Shown here one piece after another: positions 30,811 through 43,165 of a DNA stretch of 64,000 nucleotides (the first letter of the stretch is position 1; each line of letters begins with the position of its first letter). This DNA is from Anodontia alba (lineage: Eukaryota > Mollusca > Bivalvia > Lucinida > Lucinidae), in the NCBI GenBank assembly GCA_964016985.1, contig OZ024827.1:57331507-57395506 (forward strand), written 5' to 3'. The position numbers and the translations under genes are program-made. Below the pieces are notes generated by a model. The model did no database searches. It was not told the origin of the DNA and saw only the letters and a list, made by a program, of their open reading frames with translations.

Positions 30811-31112
30811 TTTGTGTTGAGGTTTTACGGCCCAGTCAACCCAATGGGGTCATGTCGAGCGCGATCAATTTCCCTAACCACACATATACTGGGCAGGCTT
30901 AGTCCTCTAAGCGGTTAACCAGTATTGTGCACATTCTTTCGCCAGTAACTGACAACTGCCCTTCTTGAATCAGCGGAAGGGAGAGAATGACCGTAGAAAA
31001 TATTTCATGATCAATCTCCACAAAAGAATGTTGCCGACCTCGGCGGGGGTTGAACCCGCGACCTCCTGGCCTCCAGTCGGACGGCGCATCCAACGGAGCC
31101 ACCGAGGCCGGC
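30811..31112 (-). mobile_element. tRNA-headed SINE
   Basis: On the minus strand the element starts at 31112 with a tRNA-like head: acceptor-like GCCTCGG pairing with CCGAGG, a D-arm-like GTGGCTCCGTTGGATGCG (A box) and a T-arm GCGGGTTCAACCCCCGC (B box, about 31045-31061). A ~200 bp body follows, ending in GGTTTTACGGCC..CAACCCAAT and TGTTTGTG. The near-identical 12-mers GCATCGTTATTG (30799-30810) and GCATCATTATTG (31113-31124) flank it as a diverged target-site duplication. The internal Pol III promoter is implied by the A and B boxes. The tail region recurs at 1757-1815. Confidence 0.75.
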
Positions 31113-31130
31113 GCATCATTATTGGTTATG

Positions 31131-31837
31131 CATAAGGAAAAAGTATGCGCATTATGCAACAAGACGTAGATATATATGTACCATAATTAGCCTTCAGAAT
31201 GAGCAAATTGCATTCGTTCAGCATTTTTGGACAAACACCAAAAGCAAAACAGTACCATTTTATCCGATATTATAATTTTCGGCTAAAATTCTATTCTAAC
31301 ATGTTTTCACGATATATTTTCATTAAATTCGATTAAATGATCAAATAAAGAGTTTAATAATGCTCGAAAAATACCGCACATGGTCATTATTTTGACATAG
31401 TTTGAAATGTACGAACCGGCATGGGAACGGATGTAATAGCCGAACATATTTCTCAACTTCTTTTTGAATGTTTGAGAAACACTCAACAAATTATGGTAAC
31501 ATTCTAATATATTTTTAAAACGTGGTTTATTCTCCACCAACTGCGCTATGTTTTGTGCTGCAAAGCGCCGTCAGACTTCAAAACGAATGTATTTTCTTAC
31601 CTGTCGTGGTGTTAATCCTTAGAAAAATACAGTTTATAATGCGTTACGACCGTACGGCCGGCGTATTAGTTTAACAAGGTGATATTGAATATCACTTCTA
31701 GAGTTTGGCGGCCTCTGCTCGCCCAAGACTGGATCTAGCTTTTGTATAGGTACTACACTTCATATTGACATCAAATGTCCATGGAAGGACACAACTTAAA
31801 ATAAACAAAACACAGACTAGCCAATGATGCCCGTCAC
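31131..31837. other. no gene recognised
   Basis: Mixed-composition DNA without a supported coding frame or repeat. A short palindromic stretch, GACCGTACGGCCGGC, lies near 31649-31663. Confidence 0.4.
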
Positions 31838-32110
31838 CGTATAGAGTGAGTGACGTCATTGACGTCGCGGCTGAATATCCGACGCCATGATAGACCCATC
31901 ACTGACGTCTACGTGACATCCGTAACCTATATCCCTATTAATGACGGCAACGTCGTCCGCTTAACGTCATAACATCGTATGCAAGCTCCATTTCCATACA
32001 TACTTGTTTACAAATGATTATAATGTATGAATGACAATCAGATACATGACGTTTCAAATGTCGCAACCCTAAATGTCACTGACATTACTAATGTCAAACA
32101 CATCCGACTT
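31838..32110. promoter_or_regulatory. cluster of CRE/ATF-like TGACGT motifs
   Basis: A full palindrome TGACGTCA at 31851-31858 is followed at once by TGACGTCG; further TGACGT, ACGTCA and GACATC-like half sites occur near 31903, 31912, 31943-31966 and 32047. TGACGTCA is the CREB/ATF binding consensus. No transcript start or gene is visible nearby, so an enhancer role is speculative. It could also be a degenerate short tandem repeat. Confidence 0.35.
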
Positions 32111-33105
32111 CCGGATAATGATCAGAGGGAGAGTACATGTAGTATTGGATCAACTGCAACTATTATAAAATCGGTGCCCTGATCAGACGAAATCGGAACA
32201 ACTTAAAATATTATACATTTTCCATAACAATTCTTCCTAAATTTTCCTCCTCCATTTCAACAGTAATTATGCAGGCGGAATAATACATATTTATTTACAA
32301 TGATTTCTTAATATAATTAATTCAAATAACTATTAAACTTAGAAAGAGAAAAAAAATCTTTGCGTATGTATGTGGGTGTGTGCATGTCTGTATGTTCGTG
32401 CGTATGTTCACGTGTTGCGTATGCGTATGTAAAGCCTAATCTTTCTGCTTCCGCGATTCATATGGTACCGTACATAACAAATAACTATTCCGACACTGCA
32501 CTGTTTTATTCGTATAAGCTAAACTACACCTTGCGCCTGCTGCCACAAAAGGACTGATCAGTCTGCACAGGCCAGCACAGCCAGCTCAGCGTTCACGACA
32601 ACAACTACAATTCACTTGAGAACCCCCGACCAGACTGCACAACCCAGCGCAGCCCGCTCGGTATTCCTAAATATCAGGTAACATGTGCAGAATCGGATTA
32701 GCATGCGCCACAATATATATTTTGCGGGTTTCCTATTCAGACTCGGACACTTTTCTGCTTCTCGAAATTCGAACAGAAAGACCTATAAACTATTAAATAA
32801 TATTAATATGAAAATACCACTCACTGAACTGTCCACTGATGGCACTCTTTCGTTGCCTGATTGTCCTTCATTTGGACAGTGTCAGTGGATGTATATATAG
32901 TAAGGCTATAACCTTGAAACGCATTATTTTCACGCTTTATGCGCTTTTCACGCTTTATGCGTTTAGCAACCAGTTTAGCCGAATTAAAGTTACTATAATT
33001 AACAAGTGGTACTATAGGTGAAACAGTACCACCCATATAAAAACTAGAATGTGGTCAGCTTGTGCCGCGATCTGCTCTGAGTCGTAACAAACCTAGGTGA
33101 TGTAC
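32111..33105. other. no gene recognised
   Basis: Small frames are present but none has family features. A near-duplication (TTTCACGCTTTATGCG, twice) lies at 32928-32961. Confidence 0.4.
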
Positions 33106-33350
33106 GGGGAGACTTTTTACGGCCGCCACACGGCACAACACCAGCTAGAGTAGAGTAAAATAAAAGTAAAAAAGGATTGCCTTTGGAAACAAAGAACACA
33201 CAAAGTCACGAAAATCGGAGACTCGGTTTGACTGTCTCTTCATGTGCAACATTGTAGTCTGCGAGGCTGCATACGCCCCCTAGCGCCGGCTTAAAGTGGT
33301 ATTCGATTTTCAAAATAACCAGGATGGGCTCAATGATCCCAAAGAAAGCA
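33106..33350 (+). repeat. dispersed repeat S, copy 1
   Basis: It contains GGCCGCCACACGGCA..AACACCAGCT, then AATAAAAGT..AAAAAGGATTGCC, TTTGGAAACAAAGAACAC, and CAATGATCCCAAAG. The same order recurs at 39290-39625 (one and a half copies), and part recurs inverted at 42705-42775. It is non-coding and the class is unknown. Confidence 0.6.
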
Positions 33351-35329
33351 AAATATAACCTACACTATTATGATGTACGGGAGAAGCGTCCATTCACTCT
33401 ACATTTGTAATATTCTCATTGTTGTGATAATGGGTGATCGGGAAGCATTTCAAACTGCACATACTTTTCTAATATAATCCCCAATTAATGAAATCAGGCT
33501 GATTGGCATCATATTGCCGAAAGATTTTCATTGTTTTATTTGTCCTTATACCTATTTAACAACTCATCTTACTTTTGCTACCTGCCTCGGTTGATTTGAT
33601 TCTTAGGTTATATGTAGTTTTTATGAGCTTTAGGAAACAAGGCATTTCAGCCTGTAAACGTTTATTGCTACGTAAGTAAGTGTCTAAGGTCAGACTTTTA
33701 TTGTCTGAATTCTTTATCAATGTAACCACCTGACCATCAACTCCAAAGCATTCAGTTACTTGTTATCTTCTCTTTACTTATAAGTTACCTGTTATCCTCT
33801 CGGTATTTGTTTCAAACAGTGTCTTTATGATTTTACAATAATTGTTTTTTGTTGTTGTTTTTTTTCATCAGTCATGAAAGGCTCTAGTTCTGATAGTATG
33901 TATACTAATCTTGCGACTAGAATCATTGCTTTTACCAGAGGTTCTAATAGTATCTGAAAGCAATTACATTAATCAGTCTATATTTAAGTTTTGGTGTTTG
34001 ACAAGATGCCATATAAGGCGGTAGTGTTTTTTGGATACATTACAAAACTGCAGTGAATCCAAAGTAACTTCCAAATGGCTTATCTGTTTTGATATTTTGC
34101 ATTGACCATTAGTTTTATCTTATTCTACTATTAGTCAAGGAGAAATACTACTTTGTATTAAGTATCGTATGCAGTTCAAAAGTTTAGATGTATATATGAT
34201 GCAAAGGCGGATGTTGATGATTGGGTGGTAGATGACTAAGGTATAAATATGTTTTCACAAATACTGGAGGGTCTAAAAGACTGTAAGAGGGATGATGAAT
34301 TCTTTTCTCTTAGGAAAGTCAAGAAAATCAGATACGACGAAAACTAGAAACGTGTTTAATGAGAGTTAAAAGTCAAGGTCACAACCAATGGCTCCATTGC
34401 AAGTAAAGCAAAGTGAAATTAACAATGGATTAAATGTGTTAGAACATATGTATATATCAAATATGATGCTTATACTTTTCGTATCAGTAGTAAATTTTCA
34501 ATGTATTGGCTTAACAATCTTTTAATCTGTGACATTGAAGCAAGTCAAGGTTAAAACTACGTCCATTTCATGCGAAGTATAATCGAACAAAGCATTCGGA
34601 AATATAATACAGCAGTTAAATCCATTCATGTCACTGACAATTGTAAATTCTTGCAATTGACATGATAAACATCAACATTACTGTGCCGTAATGAATGACA
34701 TCAACGTATTTGTTGACTGAAAGATTTATGTGATGAGTCAGGCAAAGAACATGTAAATGACTTTCAGATAGAAAATTCACCTCATATATGAATAAATGTG
34801 ATATCTATAACAGGTGTTTGCTTTGAAATGAGTATAATTATCAAAAATTAAAGGGGGAGTGATTCATGCTATAGAGGAGCAAGTAAAAAAAGAGTAAGAT
34901 TTAACGTATTATAGTAATGAATCTATATAAATGACCAGCAATATCAAAGATGTAAAGCTTGTAATAAAGGCGTGTTGAGGTTTTTCGTAAAGTCGGACCT
35001 TTGAAAATTCAAGAAAACTCACTGCCAAGATTATCGTTCTGTATCTCCTCAATACTGCTTCTTACAGCAGAAATAATAACATACATTTAAGAAGCCACAC
35101 ATATGTATGCAAAGTCATATAAGGTTACAGAATTATATGATAGCTGTAAAGCTGTATATGCATTTGTTTATCACCAGTTGGGTAAGGGGTGAAGTTACCC
35201 ACCCACTTAATTTGGAACTCTCTTCCAAACTATTGCTCCATTCCACTAAATATTTTGCATACATAAAGCCAATATATAAGGGGTCATTTAAGAGAGCTAA
35301 AAGAAAAATCGGCTTGAGTCCAAGAACAA
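33351..35329. other. about 2 kb without recognised features
   Basis: AT-rich, with no open frame that resembles a known protein family and no strong repeat structure visible. Confidence 0.4.
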
Positions 35330-35490
35330 GCCCACATATTGAAATCTCGTTAGCAAGATATCTCAGAATGTATTTGAGTTAGAGCTTTGATATTTGGTAG
35401 ACTGATTGGGACTAAGGAGGAAATTACCTGATTAATTTTAGAACCAATTAAATGAAATGTTGTTGGAGTTATGACCCTTTGCAATTTCTT
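35330..35490 (+). repeat. single core unit related to the 22205-24310 element, opposite orientation
   Basis: The segment reads GTTGGAGTTATGACCCTTTG and GGACTAAGGAGGAAATTACCTGATTA, which is the reverse complement of the first core unit near 22365-22500. It is a lone truncated unit without end modules. Confidence 0.65.
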
Positions 35491-35499
35491 TTAATAAAA

Positions 35500-35622
35500 T
35501 AACATTAAAATCTCGTATACTTGTACTGTTGTTACCGTCATGTGCAAGCAGTGTTGGAGTCAAGCAGTGTTAGAGTCAGGCAGTTGGGGCATAGTGTTTT
35601 ACAAACACCAGCTCTAGTTCTA
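35500..35622 (-). repeat. dispersed repeat Q, copy 2 (inverted)
   Basis: Reverse complement of 13108-13225, including the three GACTC-AACACTG phrases and the CTAGAGCTGGTGTTTGTAAA end. It immediately follows the unit at 35330-35490. Confidence 0.7.
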
Positions 35623-35879
35623 CTAAGAAATTATTCTGCGAGGTTCAGTCACATCCTCTGAATGGAGGAAGACTAAGTATTAGACATAAAAGACAACTAG
35701 GTATTGAGATACATCAAGAAACCCATAGTTTCTCAGTCAGTGAACCGGAATATGTGGACAACTACAATCCTTTGTTTACCACTAGTAACCAGTCTAGTGA
35801 TATCCAGTCCAAGCCCGGTGACATGACCATTTTTACCGAAAAAATGAACAATTGTATCAGAAGAACATGTTCTAAAGAA

Positions 35880-36164
35880 TCGCACGCAGAAACATAATGT
35901 GGTATAAACTGATACTCATATAAAATAAATATTATGTGCGAAATGCCGATTCTCTTATGTAACAAATATAATGAAAAAAAAAAAGCTGATGCTCATATAT
36001 AACAAACATAATGTTGATAAAACTGATTTTCATATATAACAAACATATATAACAAACATAATGAGGAAAAAGCTAATACTCATATATAAAAAAAACACAA
36101 TGTTGTAACTGCTGATATTCATTTATAACTGAAACACAATGTGGAAAAGACTGATACTCATATA

Positions 36165-36201
<37 letters not shown>

Positions 36202-36500
36202 AGAATGCGGGAAATGCTGACGCCCATATATACATATATAATTGAAACACATTGTGGAAAAGACTGATACTCATATATAACAAACAAAATGTGGGAAAAA
36301 ACTGATGCTCATATATAATAGATATTATATGCGGTATGCTGATTCTCATATATAACAAATATAATGAAGGAAAAGCTGATATTTTTATATAACAAACATA
36401 ATGTGGGGAACACTGACTCATATATAACAAACATAATATGCGCAAAGCTGATACTCATATATAACAAACATAATGCGGGAAAAACTAATACTCGTATATT
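35880..36500. repeat. ~37-bp minisatellite, first block
   Basis: Degenerate tandem units of about 35-45 bp share AACATAATG(T/C)GGGAAAA, GCTGATACTCATATATAAC. A 35-nt poly-A run (36166-36200) replaces part of one unit. Frames that run through it on the minus strand are a product of the repeat, not a gene. Confidence 0.8.
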
Positions 36501-37084
36501 GTTACGAGCCAGGCGTAACGAGAAAGAAATGAAAGTGAAACCAGCAACAAGCTTTAAATTATTAACAGTATTTATTCACAAAAAATAAGATAAGATTTAA
36601 AAACAAAAGAATGTAAGTAAACAGTACATTTCAAGATTTTAGTTCACTTAGTCCCTCAGAAATATTCCATAAGAATATTTAAAAGAAATCCTTTGAATAA
36701 CAGTTTCGGATCCTACAATTTGAAGTTTCTGAATTCAGACTTTAATTCAAGAATGAATAAAAATTAAAGTAACCCAGTATAGAATAATTTCCAATCAAAG
36801 AATACAAAGATGCCCATATGAAAATCTTTTCTCCTTATATAATATCAAAGAACATTCTAGAAAAAAGAATTTACTAGAGGCATTACTTATTTTCTAGTTT
36901 TGGCCAATAATCTTCCAAATGTTCTATGACATACCAAAATAGCTCAATCCAGAACATTCCTTCTGGCAGATTCCAAAAAGAACATAAACAGCTTGTTATT
37001 GTAAACATATTTTTCTAGAAAGTTCTATTTATATATATAAATTTGTAGTAAATATGAAAAAAATGAAACTTAAAATAATCAAAC
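36501..37084. mobile_element. ~580-bp insertion splitting the minisatellite, possibly a solo LTR
   Basis: Unit sequence stops at CTCGTATAT and resumes near 37085. The insert starts TGTTACG-AGCCAGG-CGTAACG, a 6-bp stem, and contains TTTATTCACAAAAAATAAG. A TGTTACG beginning is common for Gypsy-type LTRs, and reading it on the minus strand would end in CGTAACA. I cannot find a convincing matching end or target duplication, so the class is uncertain. Confidence 0.35.
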
Positions 37085-37620
<536 letters not shown>

Positions 37621-38802
37621 TGTCACATCAGTCAATGTTCCAACCAGTCAGCACAGTTTTGCTATCTAACTTACCTGTTCACAAATACATGCACAAATAT
37701 CTGAACTACCTTTAAAAGTCGTACCATTTAACATCTTACCATACTTGTCCTAAATTTCAATAGATTAATTTTACTTCATGCTTATGTGTCTCATCAATTC
37801 TAAATAGAATTACCCTTGAAGGCAATCAAAGCACGGTTTATCCTTTGCTGAAAGAAAATTTAGCTTGCTATACATTACTTTTCACCTGCTATAGATAAAT
37901 ATTAGGAGACAACATTTTCCAATAAAAGGCAGTCCACTCAAAATAAGTATTTAAGGGGTTCACCGTAATTGTGAAAGGCCAGATGTTAATTTCTGATATG
38001 TGCTCTAAACACAGGCTGTGGGTTCCAGCGCAAGGTTCTGATATGATTGTTGTTTGTGCAAGAACCATCTCAGTTCGATACCTGTTTGGGCAGAAACGCC
38101 CCATTACCAACCATTTAGATTCGAGTGACAGAGCGTTGTTGGTAGCGTCACTGAGCCATTTAGTATGCAACCACAATAAAATAGCTCCAAGTTTTATCGA
38201 CTTAATTTTTAAATCGCTTAGTTAAACTACACTTGACTGTCGAAGTCTGTAAGTTACACGCATTCTTTTATTTGTGAACTTCATTAATTGTGTGAAAATT
38301 CTTTGAGTGTGAATTTAGCATCGTGATATAAAGGCATACAGCGATTGAGCAAAAAAGGGGAAAAAATGATAGATCAAGGTGACTATGGTTTTGACACTGA
38401 TATTTCCGAGGTTTTATTTAATTAAAAACCTCTTTACGTATAGTATGATAGGTATTTTCCGGTTTATGCATGAAAACAGGTAGTATAAACTATACAAGAG
38501 TGAATTGTGATGTACGAATCGATGTTTTACAGCTACCACATTATACTAATACTAGCTGTAGTGAACATTTTAAAAGGAAAAACCCCTAAAGCAATGAAGA
38601 CACACAAACAATAAAACTAATTGAAGTATCGAAGACATTTAGCCACTTGAGCTAGTTTCGGCCAATTAGGCCTCATTAGTACACGTAACCCTAGAATTGG
38701 ACCAAAATGGACCAGAAATATAAATTACATTATAGTGAAATACTGGAGGACTTTGTATGATCGCCTCACGACACTAACGCTAGCTGTAGTAAGAAATAGA
38801 AA
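37621..38802. other. no gene recognised
   Basis: There is no supported coding frame. A short palindromic phrase, GGCCAATTAGGCC, lies near 38663-38675. Confidence 0.4.
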
Positions 38803-38963
38803 ACGCATTACATGCGACTAGCGTAGATTCAGGTCAGCGCTGTCAGATCAAATTCTACATTGATCATGTACATAATGCATGCACTTTAAACATTCTAGTT
38901 ATAAACTGTGTAGACCCTAATCAAACTACGCGGATTCGCAGGCTGACCTACACTGGTCGCAAA
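38803..38963. repeat. small foldback element
   Basis: Imperfect inverted arms of ~55 bp: GCGACTAGCGTAG..TCAGGTCAGC (from 38813) and the complement of GGCTGACCTACACTGGTCGC (38940-38959). They enclose about 60 bp. Similar palindromic TGCGACCAG elements are familiar in bivalve DNA. It is too short to code for anything. Confidence 0.5.
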
Positions 38964-39289
38964 TGTCATTTTTTTAAATGCTCAAATTTACTGTTAAAAA
39001 TAAACAATAAAGTGACTGTGTACACACTAGCGTTTATAAAAAATTCCCAATATCATCACCGGTATCATCATCAAGTTTTCACAAGTAAAAGAACACAGTA
39101 ATTTTCCGTATATCTTTACGGATGTGACGCAGTACAAACTATAGGATTACACTGGATAAAACCTAATAGGGCTCTCTCACCTGCTGTAAAATATCATATA
39201 CGGTCGAAGGAAAGGGAATAAAACATGTAAGCATTATCATTCTATGAGCTTTGTTATTTCATTCATAACTACTACTGTTCATACGTTTT

Positions 39290-39625
39290 ATAAATAAACG
39301 TCAAAAAGATTGCTTTTGGAAACAAAGAACACACTACACATTAGAAAACGGGAGTCTCAGTTTTATTGAGACCCTTCATAAGCAGTAATGAAGTTTGCAA
39401 CACTGCTTTCGCCCTCTTGCGTATACATGAGCAGAACGTCATTTTCAAAGTAACCTCAATGGACCCAATGATCCCAAAGGAAATGAAATATAATCTGCCC
39501 GGCCGCCACACGGCAGTAACACCAGCTGCAATGTAGTAAAATAAACATCAAACAGATTGCCTTTGGAAACAAATAACACTGTACAGATTAGAAAATGGGA
39601 GTCTCGGTTTTATTTTGTTTATAAA
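39290..39625 (+). repeat. dispersed repeat S, copies 2 and 3 in tandem
   Basis: One copy (about 39290-39498) is followed by a partial second (39498-39625). Both have AGATTGC-TTTTGGAAACAAA, GGGAGTCTCGGTTTTAT and, between them, GGCCGCCACACGGCAGTAACACCAGCT. This gives the repeat period as about 240 bp. Confidence 0.6.
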
Positions 39626-40009
39626 GGCTTTTCTTCAAGCAAAGTCGATGAGGTGTTTCAGGCGTTTCTCCTTCTTATAACTGTGTGAATAATTAAGGCC
39701 CGGCGTCAGTTGTATCCCATCCTTCGTGATCACTTACAGCCACATCTTGATCGAACCCTTTGTCAGTTGTGTCCAATATCATCCACCCCTTGATCACTGG
39801 CTCTATTCGCATATAACAGCCTACAGTTCTATTCTTTAAAAGGACACATTATCTGGTTTGTAAGGTAATTGTAGACATATACTTTTAATTAGTAATGCCT
39901 AATTAACCCACTCAAATTTACAATATATATTGTATATGTATATTGAAAGTCCCTCGTATTGTAGCATCTATCATTTCTATTTGCATACCCAGAAATATCA
40001 AATTTCGAC

Positions 40010-40420
40010 CTTCTTCTTCTTATTATTATTATTATTGTCTATGCCCACGGGCGTAGAAATCTTAGGGTTTGCAATTGCTCCGGAAAGCCCTGTATGAAAG
40101 GTCATGGACTGGTCCAATGCTATTTTCCATGGACTGCTCGACGTTATTATAACTAAATCCCGGGACTAACTGGAGCATTGTTTCGGCACACTATACGTAA
40201 ACGAGCATAGACAATCTTCCATTGATTGCTTATTGTGAACGGACGTAGATAAACTTAAAATTCACCATTGCACTGAACTGGTGCAATGCTACTTTCCTCT
40301 GAATGCTTAACACGATTATAGCTAAACGCTGGGACTGTCTGAAACACTGTATCAACACACATTTTGAATGTAGACAATCTGAAAAGTTACCATTGCTCCG
40401 GCAGCACTATCAACGGATAT
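40010..40420. repeat. (CTT)n(ATT)n and a two-copy ~170-bp tandem repeat
   Basis: A CTT/ATT trinucleotide run (about 40012-40036) precedes two diverged tandem units marked by GGT(C/G)CAATGCTA(T/C)TTTCC (about 40111 and 40280), TATA(A/G)CTAAA and GGGACTGTCTG/GGGACTAACTG. Confidence 0.55.
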
Positions 40421-42704
40421 GAGATCTGATCAATTTTGTCATTTTCATTTTTAAAGAGGGCGGATACGTTTTGACTGCTAAGCGCAATTAACTGTTTCCA
40501 CAACTAAAATTATCTTGCTGGACGTATTTCTGACAATGGAAAAAAATCATGTTTAGAGTCACTGTAATAATACACAGTTTTAACTCCACAGAATATTGTA
40601 GCTGTTTGCCTCATGAGGAATAATGATAGGTACACCATGAAAACAGACTGGGGACAGTCCTATATGATAAACTATATAAGTATCAGCAGTTCATTTTCAC
40701 AGAATATGTACCTTTTACATTGTTTAATTCTTAATAAAACACACACATGATGCATTTTAGTTCACATTTTCCTTTCATATCTTTAACAATGAAACGAGAC
40801 TGCACATTAATGTGTGTTTAACGTAGACGGAGCTTTTTGTGAAAGCTTATGCTTGTTGATATTATTCAGATTAACCTGCACACGTTCTTGCCTTGCTTAG
40901 ATCGCATTTGTTTACTGGTTATGCATACTGCAATTTCATGGAAATATGACATATGGATGTGCAAGATAATCCCTACACAGCCGTGTCAAACAAAAAGGGT
41001 CTGCGAAAAGCGAAGGTCCAAAACAGCCTGTACCAGCGCTTGTCTGATCGGGGTTATGCTTTTTGACAGTGTTTTGGAGTATTAAGACAGCCTATGAGTA
41101 AAAATCAAATCTTCGACGAGACAGCACAGAGGCTTACCATGATCTGGTCTTTGCGCTAAAGTCCCTTTATATGTAATGCCACCCATATTAAATATACCGT
41201 ATTGACTCTATGTATTCAGACACCTTATCTCCTTACCATATTTGATCTAGAAGTTTAACAAGTACATATCATTATTTGTAAATGTTTGTAACATGTAACA
41301 ATACAGGCCCTTATAAGACACTGCTTTCTGCATCATTTGATCTGGGTGTGCACTGTTTGCTTAGTCTGTTTGTCCGACTGCTAAGAGTAAACACGGCGGA
41401 TGAAGGTCATATTTCAGACAGAAGAAACCCAAGTGAAACTGTGTCACAGCTGATAGTTTTCGATACAGAAATAACGCAGACCTGTTCTTCGTTGTTCTAC
41501 AACCTGTTCGCGATCTTTACTGCACATTGTATAAATGCTTCTGTGTTAATAACAAATACTCTAACCAAAGAGTACAGCTATGCGTGCTTTGTTGTGTCTA
41601 CACGGCTCGTATACTTGTAACAGTTAAGATTTTTTGGGCGGGGCAGTAAAGATATTGTCAATAACTACCAAATTCGAGGAGCCCACCAGAGAATTAAGTA
41701 GAGTTGCTCTTGACGAATTCCGCGAGCAGACTAAAATTATGTACGTTTAACTTATACATTTCTTTGTTACATACATTGCTGTTAAAATTCACACTTCTCA
41801 TCTGAAAATTTAACAGCAGTTAAACAATGTCATAATTATGTATCTTTTATTTTTATCACTGCCAAGGAGAAGGAAGGTAACAGACAGCCGAACAAGTATC
41901 GGAAGTTCATATCATGTCCCCCCACACCCTCCCCACGCCCACTACCACCCCCATCACCACGAGCACCTCCAAATCTCCAAGGGCCGAATACACCAACATG
42001 CACTCACTCATTCAAGGGCAAGAAGATTTTTCCCATGCTAAATACATAGTCAAATCTCGTATGTAGTGAATTGCTGGTGAAAGCCCAGGTCTAGGCGTTA
42101 AATTCTTGGGATAATTTATCTACTAACAGAAACTCATGAACATCCGGCGTAGACATTCGCTGTTCATATATTGCTTAAGGGAACTGAAAATCCTTTGTAG
42201 ATTTCTGCCAATTTTTACAATTTAAATTTACAAAGTAGGCACAGGCCGTATAGATAGGAAGGAACCGTCATTGACTCTGCGGTTCGAACAACCGTCGTGC
42301 AATTAAAGAGGGCAACGAAATTGTTAACATTGATTGTTAACCACTGCACCAAAACGTGTAGCATAGAATCTTTTTTTTATTTGTTCCGGAAACTCATATT
42401 TACTATTAACCGTATGTTTGTAAAGTAGGCCACCATAAAACACGGGATTCGAAAGGCTTGCTTGAAGCAGTTGTTTGCAATGTAATGTTATATTTAAAGG
42501 TTAATTCAAAGTTTTGACGATAAATTTAGAGTTTATGATACCGATAGCATTGTTTTAGAAATTTAGCAGATAAACATTTATTACGACTGTTTAGGCCACT
42601 ACATAAATCAATGCTATCCATATCCCAGTTTGACGTAGCACGTAGGATATCATTGTCTAAAAATGGGTCCTTCATTCGTTAATGAACAAAACGCAGCACT
42701 TAAA
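40421..42704. other. about 2.3 kb without a recognised gene
   Basis: The longest ATG-initiated frame is 112 codons at 41282-41620 (plus strand); it has no recognisable motif and no homologue elsewhere in the window, so I do not call it a gene. Part of it (about 41335-41430) resembles 56105-56200, suggesting an old repeat. A C-rich stretch lies at 41918-41970. Confidence 0.4.
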
Positions 42705-42775
42705 CAATGTTGTGATGTTGTGTGTTCTTTGTTTCCAAAGGCAATTTTTTTTTTACTTTTATTTTCCTAAAACGC
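42705..42775 (-). repeat. dispersed repeat S, inverted fragment
   Basis: It reads GTGTTCTTTGTTTCCAAAGGCAA followed by a T-run and ACTTTTATTTTCCT, the complement of the core of repeat S at 33155-33215. Confidence 0.65.
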
Positions 42776-43101
42776 ATTAGTGGCTTTCCATTTTGCCGGC
42801 GCGGCGCCACTGAAAATGCCTTCACTTCTTTTTGACTTGTCAGCAATACCTCTATCAATGAGCAGAAGTCATACGCACCGTCTCCCAACATACGACTGTA
42901 AGCCTTCGCGTTTTTTATTTGGGGACAGCAGTCCATCCAGAAAAATACAATCGTACTCAGCGAGTGCATAAATATTTTCGGGTCTCTAAGAGATTTAACT
43001 CCTCAGATAATATTAAGCAGCTTTTCCCTGCATTTTCTGATTATGAAATCACCGACACTCTTGGGTGAGACACGTTCTGATTATCCAGACCAAAAACTAC
43101 T

Positions 43102-43162
<61 letters not shown>
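43102..43162. repeat. (CT)n microsatellite
   Basis: About 30 uninterrupted CT units. Confidence 0.95.

Positions 43163-43165
<3 letters not shown>

Noticed and set aside
36158..36445. Minus-strand frame with a repeating Tyr/Ile/Ser/Phe peptide
   Set aside because: It is the translation of a minisatellite whose unit happens to be near a multiple of three.
41282..41620. 112-codon ATG-initiated frame
   Set aside because: No motif, no splice context and partial similarity to another non-coding stretch near 56105-56200; treated as chance.
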